Notes: a model not told the origin generated them from the letters alone. Positions 1 to 12,833 are shown, counted from the stretch's first letter. The stretch is DNA of 64,000 nt from Axinella damicornis (GCA_963931865.1 OZ007507.1:20300140-20364139), one strand, 5' to 3'. Made by a program: numbers and translations.

Positions 1-98
1 ATATTGAGGTGCACCAGATCAACGAAGACAAAGTTCAAGATCTGAAGTACAGAGTGAAATTACAACGTCCCATGTAAGGTATGTCTGGTCGTGCTGAC

Positions 99-287
99 CT
101 TGATGGGTGAAGTTGAAGAGTGAGGGAAACTCTCGGCCATTGGGCATGCGTGACCCAGGATGTCGAAGCTCACTGAAGAATGGGTGGGCACACGCCTCCA
201 TGGGATTGATGCGGGAGGAGGGGGTATACTCCAAGAGGCGGCTCACTAGGTCAATTGCCTCCAGGGGTGTTCGTGGTCTGAACACCT

Positions 288-327
<40 letters not shown>

Positions 328-3300
328 GATAGAGAGGAGAGGGGGATGAATGTGAGGGAAGGGGGCTTTGGAAATTCAGTAAGCTCCTGGGGTATGCTTT
401 GTTTAGAGTACATCTACTTTCATCTCTGAAATGAATTCTTGGGAGTAACCTAACTGATGTACTGCAATGGATCAAAAGCCTCTCGTCCACCCCAATGCCA
501 GGCCCCTGCTGGCGTGCCCTGCCCAGTGCATCGTCCACCTTATTCCAGGGGTGTGCCTTGATCTGAGGGAATTTGAATTCCGTGTAGTTTGAGTTCATCT
601 GTCGAATTTGCTCCTTGGAGGGGGTGCCTAGGACCTTGATGATCTCGACCAGCTGGTCCACACCACTGTCCCCAGGGAAGATTGGCTGTCCTAGCAGTAG
701 CTCCGCAAATACACAACCTGCGCTCCAGATGTCTGGGAAGGGAAGGATAAGGAGGGAAGGGGAGGGTAAGGAAGGAAGGAGAGGAAGGAGAGGGTAAGGA
801 GGGAAGGGGAGGGTAAGGAAGGAGAGGAAGGAGAGGGTAAGGAGGGAAGGGGAGGGTAAGGAGGGAAGGGGAGGGTAAGGAGGGAAGGGGAGGGTAAGGA
901 GGGAAGGGGAGGGTAAGGAGGGAAGGGGAGGGTAAGGAGGGAAGGGGAGGAGGATTAGACAGGAGAAGGTGGAAAATGAACACCAGCTACCTACCAATAT
1001 CACAGGTGTAGTCCGTGGCTCCAAATATAAGCTCAGGTGCTCTGTAGTATCGGGAGCAGATGTAAGAGACATTCGGCTCTCCTTTCACTAGTACCTTTGC
1101 ACTGGCGTGTGTGAGTGGGTTGGGGTGGAAGGAAAAGGGATGAACACTGTGTCCACAGCAGTATGAAGTTCTAATTTGAGCCCACTATTTGCTAGGCTGT
1201 GTAAAAACTTGACAGTGATAGTGTATCAGAAAATGAGATACAGGCATTTGATATAGACACAGAGGTGTGTAGCCTACCTGCCAAAGTCACAGAGCTTCAA
1301 GATACCACTCTCAGGGTTAAGGAGGAGATTTTGAGGTTTGATGTCCCTGTGGCACACGCCATTAGCGTGGATGTACGCCAGCGAACGGAACAACTGATAC
1401 ATGTAGAGCTGGGGGAGGGTGAGGGTGAGGAGAGAGGGAGAAACTGCACATAAAGTATGGATGTGCTCCAATTGGAATTACAGCACTGCATCAAGTTGTG
1501 TGTGATTACAGAAGCAGACATCAAACATGAGACAGGCTTGTTCTACCATTATGCCTGCAAAGGAAAGAGCTCCCGCCTGAGGAGATCTCGGTGTACCAGA
1601 CCTCTCACCCGAGGAGATCTCGGTGTACCAGACCTCTCACCTGAGGAGATCTCGGTGTACCAGATCTCGGTGTAGCAGACCTCTCCCTCCGCTCACCTTA
1701 ATATATAGCACTGGCATGATTTGCTTGGCTTTACTGTGGTGTCGGATGACCCTGTACACCGTCTCCGGGACAAAGTCTAATACCAGGTTGAGGTACACCT
1801 CATCCTTCTGTGGGGAGACATACAATACTGCCTTGCCTTATGCTGTCACCTTTTATGCATATATAATATCACCATCAATACATTAAGATTTTAACGTGTG
1901 TCTGTGTGTCTGTGAGTGACGGAAGTGGGATGTTCGTGGGGCGGGACTAGACTATAGTGACGCGCGACCTCCGTACTTTACAGAACCTCGAACTCCGCGA
2001 AGAATGTTTGAGAACATTGGGCTGGAATCCAGCTGGGGCTGCAAGCGGATGCATGTAATCAGGGAGCAGCAGTTGAAGCGGACGCAATCGGGGAGCAGCA
2101 GCCGAAGCGGACACGATCGGGAGCAGCAGCGCAGCTGAATCGGACGCAGCGGCGAGCATGCAGCAGCAGCTGAAGCGGGCGCAATCGGGGAGCAGCAGCT
2201 GGAAGCGGACGCAAACGGAGAGCAGCAGTTGAAGTGGATGCAATCGGGCCAGGGAGCAGCAGCTGATTCGAAGCGGACGCAAGCGGCGAGCAGCAGCTGA
2301 AGCGGACGCAATCGGGGGGCAAGCGGACGCAATTGGGGAGCAGCAGCTCTGCACAGAGAGCTGTCCGGCGCCGGATTACTCACGGTAGGCGAACGAGGGG
2401 GAAATAGCTGAGCGAGCGAAGCGAGCGAAGCTACTTGTATGCCATATGCATACTTCACCACCAAGGTGAGTTTCTTCACAATCACTATGTGAAGGTGTTG
2501 GTACTGTGATCACAGATGAAGCAGTCAGACTCTTTGTACAGAGTGCTCAACATGGTACAGCATGGAAACCATTATTGTGGGGGGAGCAAAGAAATCAGCC
2601 GAGGTGAACATAGCGACTGGTCAATATCGAACAATGTGGTCAGTAGAACACAAACTACGCATGCCTCTAACTGTGAATCACACCATTCACAGCACCCGGC
2701 CGGTACCCGGGAAGTGCAGTTACATGTGCGCACACGCTAAGTTGATGGGCATTAGTTGGAACACCATTCCCAATCAACACCACAAAGGCACTTACAGTCA
2801 AGCTTATTCATACCAGCCAACCACACAATTGCTTCAACTATGCACTGTAGTGTACACAAGAAACAGCTGATATTGATGTTGTCATGGGAACCACACCTTG
2901 TCTCCACTGGAGTAGAAGAAGTATTGCAGCCGGATGATGTTCGTGTGGTCGAGTCTTCTCATGATTTGTAGCTCTCGGTTCTGCGTGGATGTGATGGTGT
3001 GTGGGTGTGTGACAGAGGGTATTATTTGCCTCATCCCACCATTCACTTTTTGATGGGATGCAGTATGCCAAAAAAAACAGAGGGGTGGCCTCGTTCCCAG
3101 GCTGCCTGGGAACGAGGCTAACAGAGGGGGATGTGCGATACGTTTCATCACGTAAGTGATGTCAATGTCTACCTTGGTGGACAGAGAGGCAGACAGGTAC
3201 TGCACGCTTGGCACTAATCCGTCCCTGGCATCCTGAACAACTAGCAGGATTAACTCTCAATCTTTAACCGTGCATGCATTGTGGCTATGGTTGAGCTTTA

Positions 3301-3816
3301 CTACATTGATCAGCGTATAATCACTTGAAGGACAACTTGCAGATGGCAAAAACCCCTCACCAGTGACTGATCAGCGTATAATCAATTGAAGGACAACTTG
3401 CAGATGGCAAAAACCCCTCACCAGTGACTGATCAGCGTATAATCAATTGAAGGACAACTTGCAGATGGCAAAAAAACCCTCACCACTGATTGATCAGCGT
3501 ATAATCACTTGAAGGACAACTTGCAGATGGCAACCCCTCACCACTGATTGATCAGCGTATAATCACTTGAAGGACAAACTACAGATGACAACCCCTCACC
3601 ACTGATTGATCAGCGCACCGACCTTGAATCTCTTGTCTTGGAGGACCTTCTTGATGGCCACCAGGTCGTTGGTCTCCAGCAGTCGTGCCTGGTACACAAC
3701 TCCAAACGACCCATTCCCAATGATCTTGAAATCGGTATAGCTGATCTCCTGCTGCCTGTCTGGAGGTGGGCCCAATGTTGCCAGGACTGTGGTGGTTCTG
3801 TGGCCGTCTTTGTCCC
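99..3816 (-). CDS. GSK3: Glycogen synthase kinase 3 (GSK3), partial, seven exons
   Basis: Serine/threonine kinase of Wnt/beta-catenin and insulin signalling, cytosolic/nuclear. In transcript order the exons are 3816-3623, 2980-2897, 1807-1697, 1408-1278, 1101-995, 732-539 and 285-99; all junctions are GT-AG and the phases join. Visible: glycine loop [11 protein letters not shown], lysine in LVAIKKV, catalytic loop [16 protein letters not shown], the activation loop [18 protein letters not shown] with the GSK3 regulatory tyrosine, then [21 protein letters not shown] and the C-lobe up to LFNFTHQ. Near-complete identity to animal GSK3 leaves no doubt about the family. The start codon exon was not found upstream of 3816 (the first exon seen begins at the codon before DKDG), and the 3' end lies left of the window. 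Several introns are filled with minisatellites, and the acceptor of the 285-99 exon is preceded by a 39-bp poly-C tract. Confidence 0.96.
740..950. repeat. Purine-rich minisatellite in a GSK3 intron
   Basis: Tandem copies of a roughly 19-bp unit GGAGGGTAAGGAGGGAAGG lie between the exons at 732 and 995. In GSK3 transcript orientation the array is pyrimidine-rich and ends next to the acceptor of the 732-539 exon, so it acts as a long polypyrimidine tract. It creates spurious proline/serine/leucine open frames. Confidence 0.9.
1575..1680. repeat. Short tandem repeat in a GSK3 intron
   Basis: About three and a half copies of a unit containing GAGATCTCGGTGTACCAG, separated by CCTCTCACC-type spacers, inside the intron between exons 1807-1697 and 1408-1278. 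Confidence 0.85.
1880..2450 (-). repeat. Dispersed element with internal GCAGCAG/AAGCGGACGCAAT VNTR, copy 1
   Basis: Lies in a GSK3 intron. One end shares ATTAAGATTTTAACGTG, a CA/GT-rich stretch and GACGGAAGTGGGATGTTCG with the copy near 61.4 kb. The middle is a minisatellite of about 27-30 bp built from GAGCAGCAGCTGAAGCGG and ACGCAATCGGG. The far end (CCGGCGCCGGATTACTCACGG, then CGAGCGAAGCTACTTGTAT) matches the copy at 59.2 kb in reverse. Three copies in two orientations indicate a mobile, probably SINE-like or otherwise non-autonomous, element with a variable-number core. All long frames here come from the repeat. Confidence 0.8.
3086..3120. mobile_element. 35-bp hairpin element with exact 9-bp target-site duplication
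   Basis: Arms TGGCCTCGTTCCCAGGC and GCCTGGGAACGAGGCTA form a nearly uninterrupted hairpin. The flanking direct repeat ACAGAGGGG occurs at 3077-3085 and 3121-3129. The duplication shows that the hairpin was inserted as a unit. It sits in a GSK3 intron. Confidence 0.88.
3308..3620. repeat. 58-62-bp tandem repeat abutting the GSK3 donor site
   Basis: Copies begin with GATCAGCGTATAATCA at 3308, 3369, 3430, 3492 and 3550, with a last partial copy at 3608 that runs into the splice donor of the 3816-3623 exon. The common core includes GAAGGACAACTTGCAGATGG. Confidence 0.93.
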
Positions 3817-5257
3817 CTGAGAGTGTATGTGGGGTGTGTGTGGGGGGGATGAGGAAGCGTATTAGTGTGCGAAGCCACCAAAAAGCAGCTACTCCAATAC
3901 GCACCCAAGACGGTCACCCATAGTTTATTGAATCCAAGACTGGGTTAGTGTCCGTGAAAGGCAAAGAATAATGACACACAGTAGCAAATGACACCCTAGA
4001 CTACCCAAGCACTGTTCCCTGGTAACTGAAAGCAAACAATTAGCTAACAGACTGCTGAATTAGTTTGGCAAGTGGGCCATGACTCATGAGGAATTCCTGG
4101 AGCTGTTTCCTCGTCACTGGTGCAGGAGGACCACATTCAGGTGTACCCCCCCCCCCCCCCCCCCCCCCCCCCACTGCCGCACAGGAAGCGTACGTGACTC
4201 ATGAGGGACACCATTCAGGTGTACACAACCCAGACAGGAAGGGGCCGTGACTCACGAGGACACCATTCAGGTGTACACAATGCAACCCAACAGCAAGGGG
4301 ACACTAATGGAGGAAACCATAGGAATGCCAATCTTGAGGGGAGGGTTCAAAAAACATTATGTAGCCAGACACTAATTACTATGTACACAAGAAATATTCA
4401 TTGCATATACATATTTGTTGCCATGGATACTACGGTCACTTAATTATGCAGCCAGACACCATCATGGCATCATTATGAGGTACACAAGAAGTAGGCTCAA
4501 AATTATACACACTACGTTGCCATGGATACCACTGTTGCTTATCCTCACTACAATAGTCACCCTACACTAGCCACTGCCCAGAAACAGGAAGTTACTGCAC
4601 ACTTCCTGGAACAACATTTCAAGAAGAAGAGGTCATAGTAGATAGCAGGAAGCAACAGCACTCAGGGCTATCCCATAGACAGGCATTGACTCAGCAACAT
4701 TCAAAATTCATGGTCAGCACCTTTGCTAAGTCAGTACTATTAATAACCACTCCCATGCCCCATGCTAAAGCCTTGCTTATGGCTGATGCGATCATGCCTG
4801 ATGCCTGACCATGCGAAATCAGGATGTACTTTTTATGGCTGTATGTCGAAGACTCGGCCAACTACAGCGTGAAGTGACACAAGGTAGAGCAGCGCTTGGA
4901 AACTATCAAGCAGTGGCACAATCTTTCCTAATGTCCGGGAGAGCAGTGCACTTTGTAGCCATTCACTCTTTCATGTGCAGACATGTACACACCTCCAGTC
5001 TACAGACACTTGAACTGGTGTACTGATGCTAGAGAGTTTGGACACGGATTCTCAAGTTTCTATACTGCTATCGCCAGAGGGCATCTATTGCGGGTTCAAT
5101 ACTACACCTATTCAGAACTAATGATGCACATTAATTGGATGTCAGTAGTGACTGAGCTGGTGTGCATTAATTGGAATGGCAATACTGAGCAGTCTGCTGG
5201 TGTGCATTAATTGGGATATCAACATGGATTACCCCACAGAACTCAGGAAGTATCACA
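3817..5257. other. Region upstream of GSK3, no gene recognised
   Basis: Holds a 27-bp poly-C tract (4146-4172) and three imperfect copies of a unit containing GTGACTCATGAGG and ACCATTCAGGTGTAC between about 4078 and 4280. Open frames here are short, with no recognisable product. The missing first GSK3 exon could lie in this stretch. Confidence 0.5.
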
Positions 5258-6330
5258 AGAGTCGGTAGACTGTATGTAGGGATACGACGTACACGCAATA
5301 TATGCTAATACAAAAAAATCTCTCCAAATCTCAGAAACGATACACTTATAAGCCTTTCTAACCACATACCATTCATCTTCGAGTGTTTTCATGACCAACA
5401 AGACTCTTCGCGTCGCGAAAAACCGTCGTGAAAGTACCGCACCAGGTACTCGCAAAACGGGCAAATTGTTTTTCTTTCTTCTTCTTCTTCTTCTTCTTCT
5501 TCTTCTTCTTTCTTCTTTCAGACGGGCTAGCTCAACGTCAACTCAATCTCTCATGATGGTTTTCGCACGAAACAGCAGCATTTCACACCGAGTAGTGCAC
5601 CTGGCCATCGCTTTTTCGCAACCTCCAAGTTTTCACCAGGCGGCTGCAGCTGCCCACTTAATAACTATGGCTTCTTTAGTCACGCCATTTTCTCGTTTGT
5701 ACGCATGCGCGATCACTTAGCAACGAACGTAATTATTGCTCAAGATCGCTGAATTAGAAGTGTCTTGCGATAAATCTTGCTACTTCTGGTATAGCTAGCT
5801 AACAATATTATGGTCTTCAGAGTTCAGACAGGGATTACTGCCTTAGTATCCATCCAGGAAAGGGTTGACTTGGGTCTGATTCTTCAGCCAATGTGAATAC
5901 CGGAGTCAATTTGTCCATATACCAAAGCAAGGGCTCCTACTACTTGTGAGGACATCGACTTCTGCTCTGTGATGGCAAATTGCATGCGCTGCTGCTAAAA
6001 AAAAAGACATAAACAAGTATAAAAAACATTTGAAAATGTAACAGGATGTAGGGATACCAGAACGGCAAAAAGTAAGGAAACAAGGCAGGGATGATCGCAC
6101 AAAACAGTGAAGTATACAATCCCCCTACATATCTTTTTTCATTATACACGTAGCTATATGGAAAAAGATCTCTGTAGGGGGTTGTATACTTCACTGTTTT
6201 GTGCGATCATCCCTGCCTTGTTTCCTTACTTTTTGCCGTTCTGGTATCCCTACATCCTGTTACATTTTCAAATGTTTTTTTATACTTTCAGAAAGTGGGT
6301 CACCAAGTGCCAATTCAATCAGTGTCCTGT
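5258..6330. mobile_element. 1.07-kb dispersed element with a 270-bp central palindrome, copy A
   Basis: Nearly the whole stretch is repeated at 55,550-56,622 in the same orientation, starting at AGTCGGTAGACT and GTAGGGATACGACG. Each copy includes a CTT-rich microsatellite. At 6018-6288 arms of about 130 bp, reading outward from CATATATC/GATCTCTG-type centres, form a near-perfect palindrome. Short shared frames such as one containing MKTLEDE and YKC are conserved only through the DNA similarity. No transposase is recognisable, so it is probably a non-autonomous DNA element. Confidence 0.8.
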
Positions 6331-7458
6331 CATCTATTGAGCAGCTGTAGCAAGCGGGTGTACGGTTACCATACCAACCACAGTACACACACAGACACAC
6401 CCATCACACTACAGACCCTCCTGCATACATTTGACAAAGCCCTGGCAAGGTTAACTCCGTCACACAGTGTAAGGACTTGTTTGTGACAGGGTTAACCTTG
6501 TCACACACAGCGTAACGACTCGAAAAGTGAGCAAAACTATGTCATCAGATCCCTCACGGCAGAGGTACAAGACTGCTACACAGTTGCATGAAGGGCCCGA
6601 GTTAGACACCTAAGAACCTGAACTAATCTTTCGAGCAACGGCCATATTAGCGCAGAGAATCTACACTGAATGATTATTGCACGGTATTCAGTTTCAGAGG
6701 CGAAGTAACTGATCTTCCTATTCTTACAAGCTTTCAGGAAGCTAAGGAAACTGACAAACGCAGAAACATATCACAGCATACTAGTCATTCTTTCTGTCTA
6801 GCTCTGGTCCTTTGAGCAATCAAGTGCCTTACTGGATAGGGAATCTACATGGACTGCTACAGCAAGCTGGTATGATGTGTCATTACACAATGATGATGGT
6901 GTGGACGTTGCGGTGCACTGCCAGCATCATGAACCATCCCTAGCCTCAGGTTCTCTCCACGGGGGGGGGGGGGGGAGGGGGGGCTGGTAACACTCAGGAG
7001 AAAGAGCTGCTGACATTCATCTGATCAGTGAAGGATACTCCCACTTTCAATAATTGTCACACGCCAATTTCTCTCTGTGTTCTCTCAGGTTTATCGAGAT
7101 CCAAGACATTTCTCAGAAGCAAGCTCATGCAGTTTATCTCCCGCAGGCTGAAACAAAACGATGGACCTGCAAACCAACCATAGTCTCAATCACCTGGCCC
7201 TCACACACACCAGGCTACGGTCAGGGTACCGCTAGATTCAGGTGCCCCCCCCCCCCCCCCATGTTTTCGAGGAGAGACTGAGGCTAAACTAATCACGTCA
7301 TACCAGACTCACACGCTAATGTCTAAATGATCAATTAGCTCGCTAGCCATCACAGTGGAGGGTGGTTCGTCAGCCACCACAGTGAAGGGTGGCTCGCAAG
7401 GTTGAAAGGCTGTAATGCTTTGAGGTACAGAGCAAATCCAGTAAGTTGAAGCAATATG
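6331..7458. other. No gene recognised
   Basis: Unique-looking AT-moderate sequence with short G/C tracts at about 6961-6975 and 7246-7260. I see no conserved coding exon. Confidence 0.4.
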
Positions 7459-7578
7459 CCACCCTCTCACACGGAACCGGTGTCAAGGCCATCCTCTCAC
7501 ACAGAACCGGTGTCAAGGCCATCCTCTCACACGGAACCGGTGTCAAGGCCATCCTCTCACACGGAACCGGTGTCAAGG
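7459..7578. repeat. 30-bp tandem repeat, four copies
   Basis: Unit contains CATCCTCTCACACGGAACCGG followed by TGTCAAGGC, with one base change among copies (ACGG/ACAG). It gives a repetitive minus-strand open frame that is not a gene. Confidence 0.92.
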
Positions 7579-8103
7579 TGGTGAGGTGAGAGCAGTTAGG
7601 AAGCCTTGCAGGAACACTTCAGCTTCAAGCTATTCCACCGCTAAAACAGACAATATCCGGCTAGATTTCAACCAATCAGAGTGCTGCATTCAAGCCCTAG
7701 ACAGGAAGTAGAAGCCCTTAAATTGCTGGTTATTGCATGTATTAGTCCCTCAGAGTGGGATAAGCTTCAGCGCTGGTGTCTGCAGAGGTGGCTGTGAGAA
7801 TACTCCTGTGGGGCACTGCTGGGCACAGAGGAGGTGAACCACCAGCAGTGGTTGCCCATGGGACCAGTATTGTTATTGACACAATAGAAGGATGGCTGAT
7901 TGTCCTGTACAAGGTTAGTGCTCCAGCAATAGCCGAAAGGTGGATGCCTTGAACAGCTGCCACTACAGACAGGTTGCACGGTAACAATGATACAAGCACA
8001 CTTCAAATAGGTTAGGGTTAGCACACTGTGCCAGTACGTACGTGGATGTACTAGAGTAACATGGCCCCACCTAAGACACACCCAATCTTAAGCTGGAACA
8101 ATC

Positions 8104-8262
8104 AGTTGGCACTCCACCCAACGGACATATCCCCAAGGTCGTTGCTCTGAAGGTGTCCTACATCCACCCAACGGACATATTCCCAAGGTCGTCGCCCTGA
8201 AGGTGTCCTACATCCACCCAACGGACATATCCCCAAGGTCGTCGCCCTGAAGGTGTCCTACA
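8104..8262. repeat. 58-bp tandem repeat, three copies
   Basis: Three near-identical copies containing CCACCCAACGGACATATCCC and CTGAAGGTGTCCTA. Confidence 0.9.
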
Positions 8263-8734
8263 ATAAGCTACATCAGACTCAGCCAGTGTGCTACAGCAAG
8301 TTGAAAACACTGTGAAAAGTCTTGGTACATACCATGACCTTTGTGCCTGTGCTCACCACTGCACCGACAAGGTGCTCACCACTGCACCGACAAGGTGACA
8401 TCCGGCTAATTCACTTGCAGGAATGATGTTGGCAGCCGGCCATGATCTGCAGCTTTCATGTCCTCAGATACAGCAAACTGTTCTCAGGTAGGCTACACTG
8501 ACATAGCAACCAAAAGATCCAAGTTTAGTCTTCACCTAACAAACAGTTTGTTTCGCACTCAAATATTGGAGAAACTAGTCACTAACTCTGTCTTAACCTT
8601 TATTGTGCCATATTGAGGGGTCACACTGAGGGGCCCTTTGGAGGTGCACTACAGAGAGTTTCTGTAACTTTCTCAAGCACACACATCATGATTTTTTTCC
8701 CCCTCTATACAAGTTTTACACACAATGCACACAG

Positions 8735-8885
8735 AGTGATTGGTGTAAGGATAAAGCCACCTAGCCATGAGGCTAAATATGAAGGCTCTCCTGGGAAGGG
8801 AAACCAGAAATCTGGAGAAAAACCCTTCCTAGGTGCAAGTCAAATGCTTTAACCACTTGGCCACACAGTCACACCCACACATGAT
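8735..8885 (-). repeat. tRNA-like SINE trace
   Basis: The reverse complement begins with a tRNA-type D-arm/A-box, TGGCCAAGTGGTTAAAGC, then ATTTGACTTGCACC. A closely similar head occurs on the plus strand at 15,612. There is no intact acceptor stem or B-box, so this is not a functional tRNA gene. Confidence 0.5.
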
Positions 8886-8892
8886 CACTACA

Positions 8893-9405
8893 CTACATTG
8901 GTACCGCCTCCCTGTACACGCCCATCAGCCCAACATAGTGACATCATGGTATACTGATTACTACACCATGTGGGACACACTGGTACCACTCCACTACACC
9001 ACCTGTACACACCCATCAGCCCAACATAGTGACATCACGGTACACTGATCACTACACCATGTGGGACACACTGGTACCCCTCCACTACACCGCCTCCCTG
9101 TCACGCCCATCAGCCCAACATAGTGACATCATGGTACACTGATCACTACACCACACTGGTACCCTTCCACTACACCGCCTCCCTGTACACGCCCATCAGC
9201 CCAACATAGTGACATCATGGTACACTGATCACTACACCATGTGGGACACACTGGTACCCCTCCACTACACCGCCTCCCTGTACACGCCCATCAGCCCAAC
9301 ATAGTGACATCATGGTACACTGATCACTACACCATGTGGGACACACTGGTACCCCTCCACTACACCGCCTCCCTGTACACGCCCATCAGCCCAACATAGT
9401 GACTA
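8893..9405. repeat. 95-bp tandem repeat, five to six copies
   Basis: Units contain CACGCCCATCAGCCCAACAT, TGACATCATGGTACACTGAT and CACCATGTGGGACACACTGG; one copy is internally shortened. Confidence 0.93.
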
Positions 9406-12400
9406 GTACAAGACCTGCAGCAACATAGTGGATCAGTATATTGCAGCTGATGTAACGTACTGCAATAAATCGACATATCAGTAAGCAAAAGGGCAGGTCA
9501 GAGTGAGAAATGTCTAAATGAGGTCATTACAATGTGCGAACAAGTGGAAGAGGGGTTAAGCAATTGGATAGTTTGTCTGTGTGTCAGTCAGTCCGCCATT
9601 GTCTCACGATAATGCTACAACGGGGAAACCTCGCCAATGACTAGTGATTCTGTGCTAAGAGAGGTAGAGCTGTGATTGAGCTAGTACCTAGCAATTGAGT
9701 ATTCCACACTAACAGGCTGTGATTGAGCTCCATGTAGTACCAGAACTGAGGAGTGATTCCGCTCTAAGTGAGGTAGAGAGCATACTGTAGGCGATCAAAA
9801 ACAGGAGGTGTAGAAGGCCTGGGAACAAGACAAGAGCAATTGAGCATGGAGAGTAGTGGAGTGGCTACTAAGTGAGGATACTAAGTGGGGACGACATTTG
9901 ATTCACGTGGGCATGATGTCAACACCACAGGACAACATTTGGTGAGCGAAGCTGCCTCGATGGGGTTTGATGTGGTGAGGATCACTTGGCGATAGGAGTT
10001 TCATTCTGAGGTGATGGAGTATGATACTCCACCAGACACAATATCAATCTCTTGAAATCACTCTTTGTGCTGACCGGTCATTGCCTCCCTCAGAGAATGG
10101 AATGTGGCCAGCTGGCAACCCATGTCATGTGACAGTCAGTAGTGTGGAATGCAAATCACAAGTACACAGATGGGACTGTGGTATCCATGGTAACCCCATG
10201 TCACGCGACTTCCATATGAAACATGCTGTACCAGGGAGTCGGTGTTATCTGGTTCCCTAAAGGCTGACTAGTTTGGGAGGTAGGTTTCCGGATGCTTATA
10301 ATATGATTGTCAGAAGTCCCAAGTTCTGGTGATTCTGTTGCCTCAATAATGTACAGTGTACCATTGACACCATATTCATAATTCATAAGAAAGGGGTGGG
10401 GGAAACCCCATCCGTATTAAACCTTGATTGGTGGGGATCCCAAACTCCATCCCATATTAAAACTTATAATGTCTGGTACTCCTGGTTGGGGGAGGGGGGG
10501 GGGGGGGGGGGGGGGGGGACATTAAACATTCATAACCGCCTACAGAAAGTGAAATGACTGAGATCATTCTGACAAGTGGGAAACATGAGAGAAAAGGCTG
10601 TGTCCTGACAAGTCATTTCTAGCGATATGTTTACTTGACATTTTCCAGGGAAAACCATCCAGGAAGTCGTACAATTAAGGTTACAGGTATCTGAGTACAC
10701 AATGCAATACCAGTAACTACGTTCATGCGGTCCATGCTGATCCTACGCCTAGCACGAAGGCCAATGGAAAAATGGTGTTCAACCAAGGGTGTGGTGACAA
10801 CTCACTTTGCTAGCAGTGGATGACAGCCTATGCTGCCTTCCAAACACAGCTCTTGCACTAGGTGTAAATGCTCATTTCCATCTCAAAAATGTTTTCTGAG
10901 ACAAAAGCTGAAGAATGCATGGATAACTAAATTTGCACAGGAATCGCTGAAATAATGCACAGACATGGTAATTAAATTCTACTTCCGGTCAGGACTTTAC
11001 GGCATAGCCACAGAATTAGTTTCTGCCACATATTGACTCTGTCCTGACAGAGCATAATACCACCAAGGGGCGTGGCAAGATCTTGTGACTGTAGAGGCCT
11101 GTGTGGCTAGGAGGACTCATGATGAAACTGTTTTGCTTCCTTCCCACCGAAGATGACCTCTCTATAGGGATTGAAACGTGTTTACAGTTTCATCGTGACT
11201 TGGCAACTGAGATCGCCCGCGTGGCAAGGTAAATTTAGTTTCTAGACAGAATTGGTAAGCGTACGTTGGTTTCACAGTGACAGGGGGTACAGCAAGATCA
11301 TGTATAATCAGCATTCCATAGTGCTGTGCATGTGACACTATAGCGTACAATGATATACAGTACACACAGAATGCGGAAGTTGCGCAATAGTAAGAGCTCT
11401 GGCGCTGAAGCTTGCCGGGCTGAAGCGAGGTGCAATCATTCCAGTGACTTCTTACCTGATGCTCAACACTTGAGTGCAGTAGACGAGTCTGCATTCACTG
11501 ATGCTCTCAGTGAAGCTGCGTGGTCACGCACAAAACCACTCGTGCAAAGACACACAGTAGCGTATAGTGGCCTATCAGTAATTCACTTGTACGGAGGGTA
11601 CTCTTCAGAATGTATTCAAGGCACAAAGCTGCCTTCTCCCATAGAAAAAGAGATAGAACGGCTCTGCATCATACAGAACGACAGTGCCTGTGATCTTGCC
11701 ATATCCACTGCCAATGGAGTGCAGAAACAGAAGTTGGGCAACAAGTTGGCTCTAAATAGTGCACACTGACATTACGACAGATGGAGTTCAGTTGTACCAG
11801 GAAGTAGCCTCGTACCCAGGCCTTCTCACCCCAGTATTTGTCATTTGCAGTATTAACGCAGGGGAAGGCCTGGTAAAGCTAGCTATGTGCAGTGACGTAC
11901 CTGGACATAGTCATATCTAGGCTAACACTACCAGCCAGGATTGGTAACAACTGCCTGAACACCTGGGCTTGGCAATAGCAGCTGTCATCATTATGGTATT
12001 CACTTTATCACCATAATGCAGTTTCCAACGCCATTCAAGATATTGCCTTTGATGAGCACAGGAAACTACATCTGCACCACAATACAAAGACCATCCTCCC
12101 ACACCCCCGACACTTGTAAGGCATCCGTATTCTTACGGTCTCTCATACTTTACACAACCACATCAAAGACCAGCTGTATACGCAGCCGATCCGCTCAATC
12201 CAACTCCACTCCCGATAGTAACGCTCACATATACTTTAACCCAGAGGTACAGGCCTAGGCGGCCGTCTAGTGGGCTACACTTTACCAGTAGAGACTTTCA
12301 CTTACGCGTTATTCGGACGCCCCCCAAGGAAGGGGGTTTCGCGTCCGTTTTCCCGGCAGTATCGGCAAAGGAAGTCGCCCGGATCCGTTGCTGGTCCTTG

Positions 12401-12780
12401 GGACGGCTCATCTTGACGTTCCCATTCAGTTTAGAAGTGGTAAAGGCAGCGAAAGTGTCCAGTCTTGAGGAGTTTTGGTGAAATGTGGCTGCCGTTCAAC
12501 AGCCTCTTGAACTTCTTATCAATCCGTTCAACAGCCCTCCGGTTCTATCAACAATCTGCAGTTTGTTTTCATTCAATCAACAGATGGCGGTCACTGCCTC
12601 ACTCAGCACTCTAGTCTAGACTTCACACACTTCAGCGTTTCCTTTCCGCTGTATAAAATCGTTCTCACTCGTCACTTGCCTCAAAAATTTTTACAGTATC
12701 CGGAAACGTTTACAGAATAGTATACGACAAAAGCGAAATACTTTCATGTGCTCATAAGATGAGCGTATAAATAGAGAGTA
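9406..12780. other. Long stretch without a recognised gene
   Basis: Contains a poly-G tract (about 10,494-10,518), a degenerate hairpin-family half-copy near 9,815 (GGCCTGGGAACAAG), another near 11,815-11,885 and a GC-rich stem at 12,314-12,347. The only sizeable frame is the 139-residue one at 11,350-11,769. Confidence 0.4.
11350..11769 (+). CDS. Possible 139-residue open frame, unrecognised
   Basis: An uninterrupted frame that is not made of simple repeats. Composition is ordinary (for example the stretch DESAFTDALSEAAW), but no family, signal peptide or membrane segment is recognised, and no neighbouring exons with matching phase were found. It may be chance or an exon remnant. Confidence 0.2.
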   Translation: MIYSTHRMRKLRNSKSSGAEACRAEARCNHSSDFLPDAQHLSAVDESAFTDALSEAAWSRTKPLVQRHTVAYSGLSVIHLYGGYSSECIQGTKLPSPIEKEIERLCIIQNDSACDLAISTANGVQKQKLGNKLALNSAH

Positions 12781-12833
12781 ATAATATTATTTGCCATACA
12801 CAAAATAAAACAGTGGACAACTGCAGAGCTCTG

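Noticed and set aside
251..1072. Apparent 273-codon kinase frame
   Set aside because: Only 539-732 within it is a GSK3 exon; the rest reads through pyrimidine-rich intron and poly-C.
1947..2485. Cys/Ser/Ala-rich minus-strand frames
   Set aside because: Encoded by the GCAGCAG/GCGGACGC VNTR of a dispersed element; equivalent frames occur at its other copies.
5243..5464. Conserved 73-codon frame shared with 55,546-55,758 as a gene family
   Set aside because: The similarity extends through the surrounding non-coding DNA of a 1.07-kb repeat and gives no sign of coding selection.
8893..9405. CRISPR-like regular repeats
   Set aside because: These are direct tandem minisatellites without unique spacers, in a eukaryotic genome.
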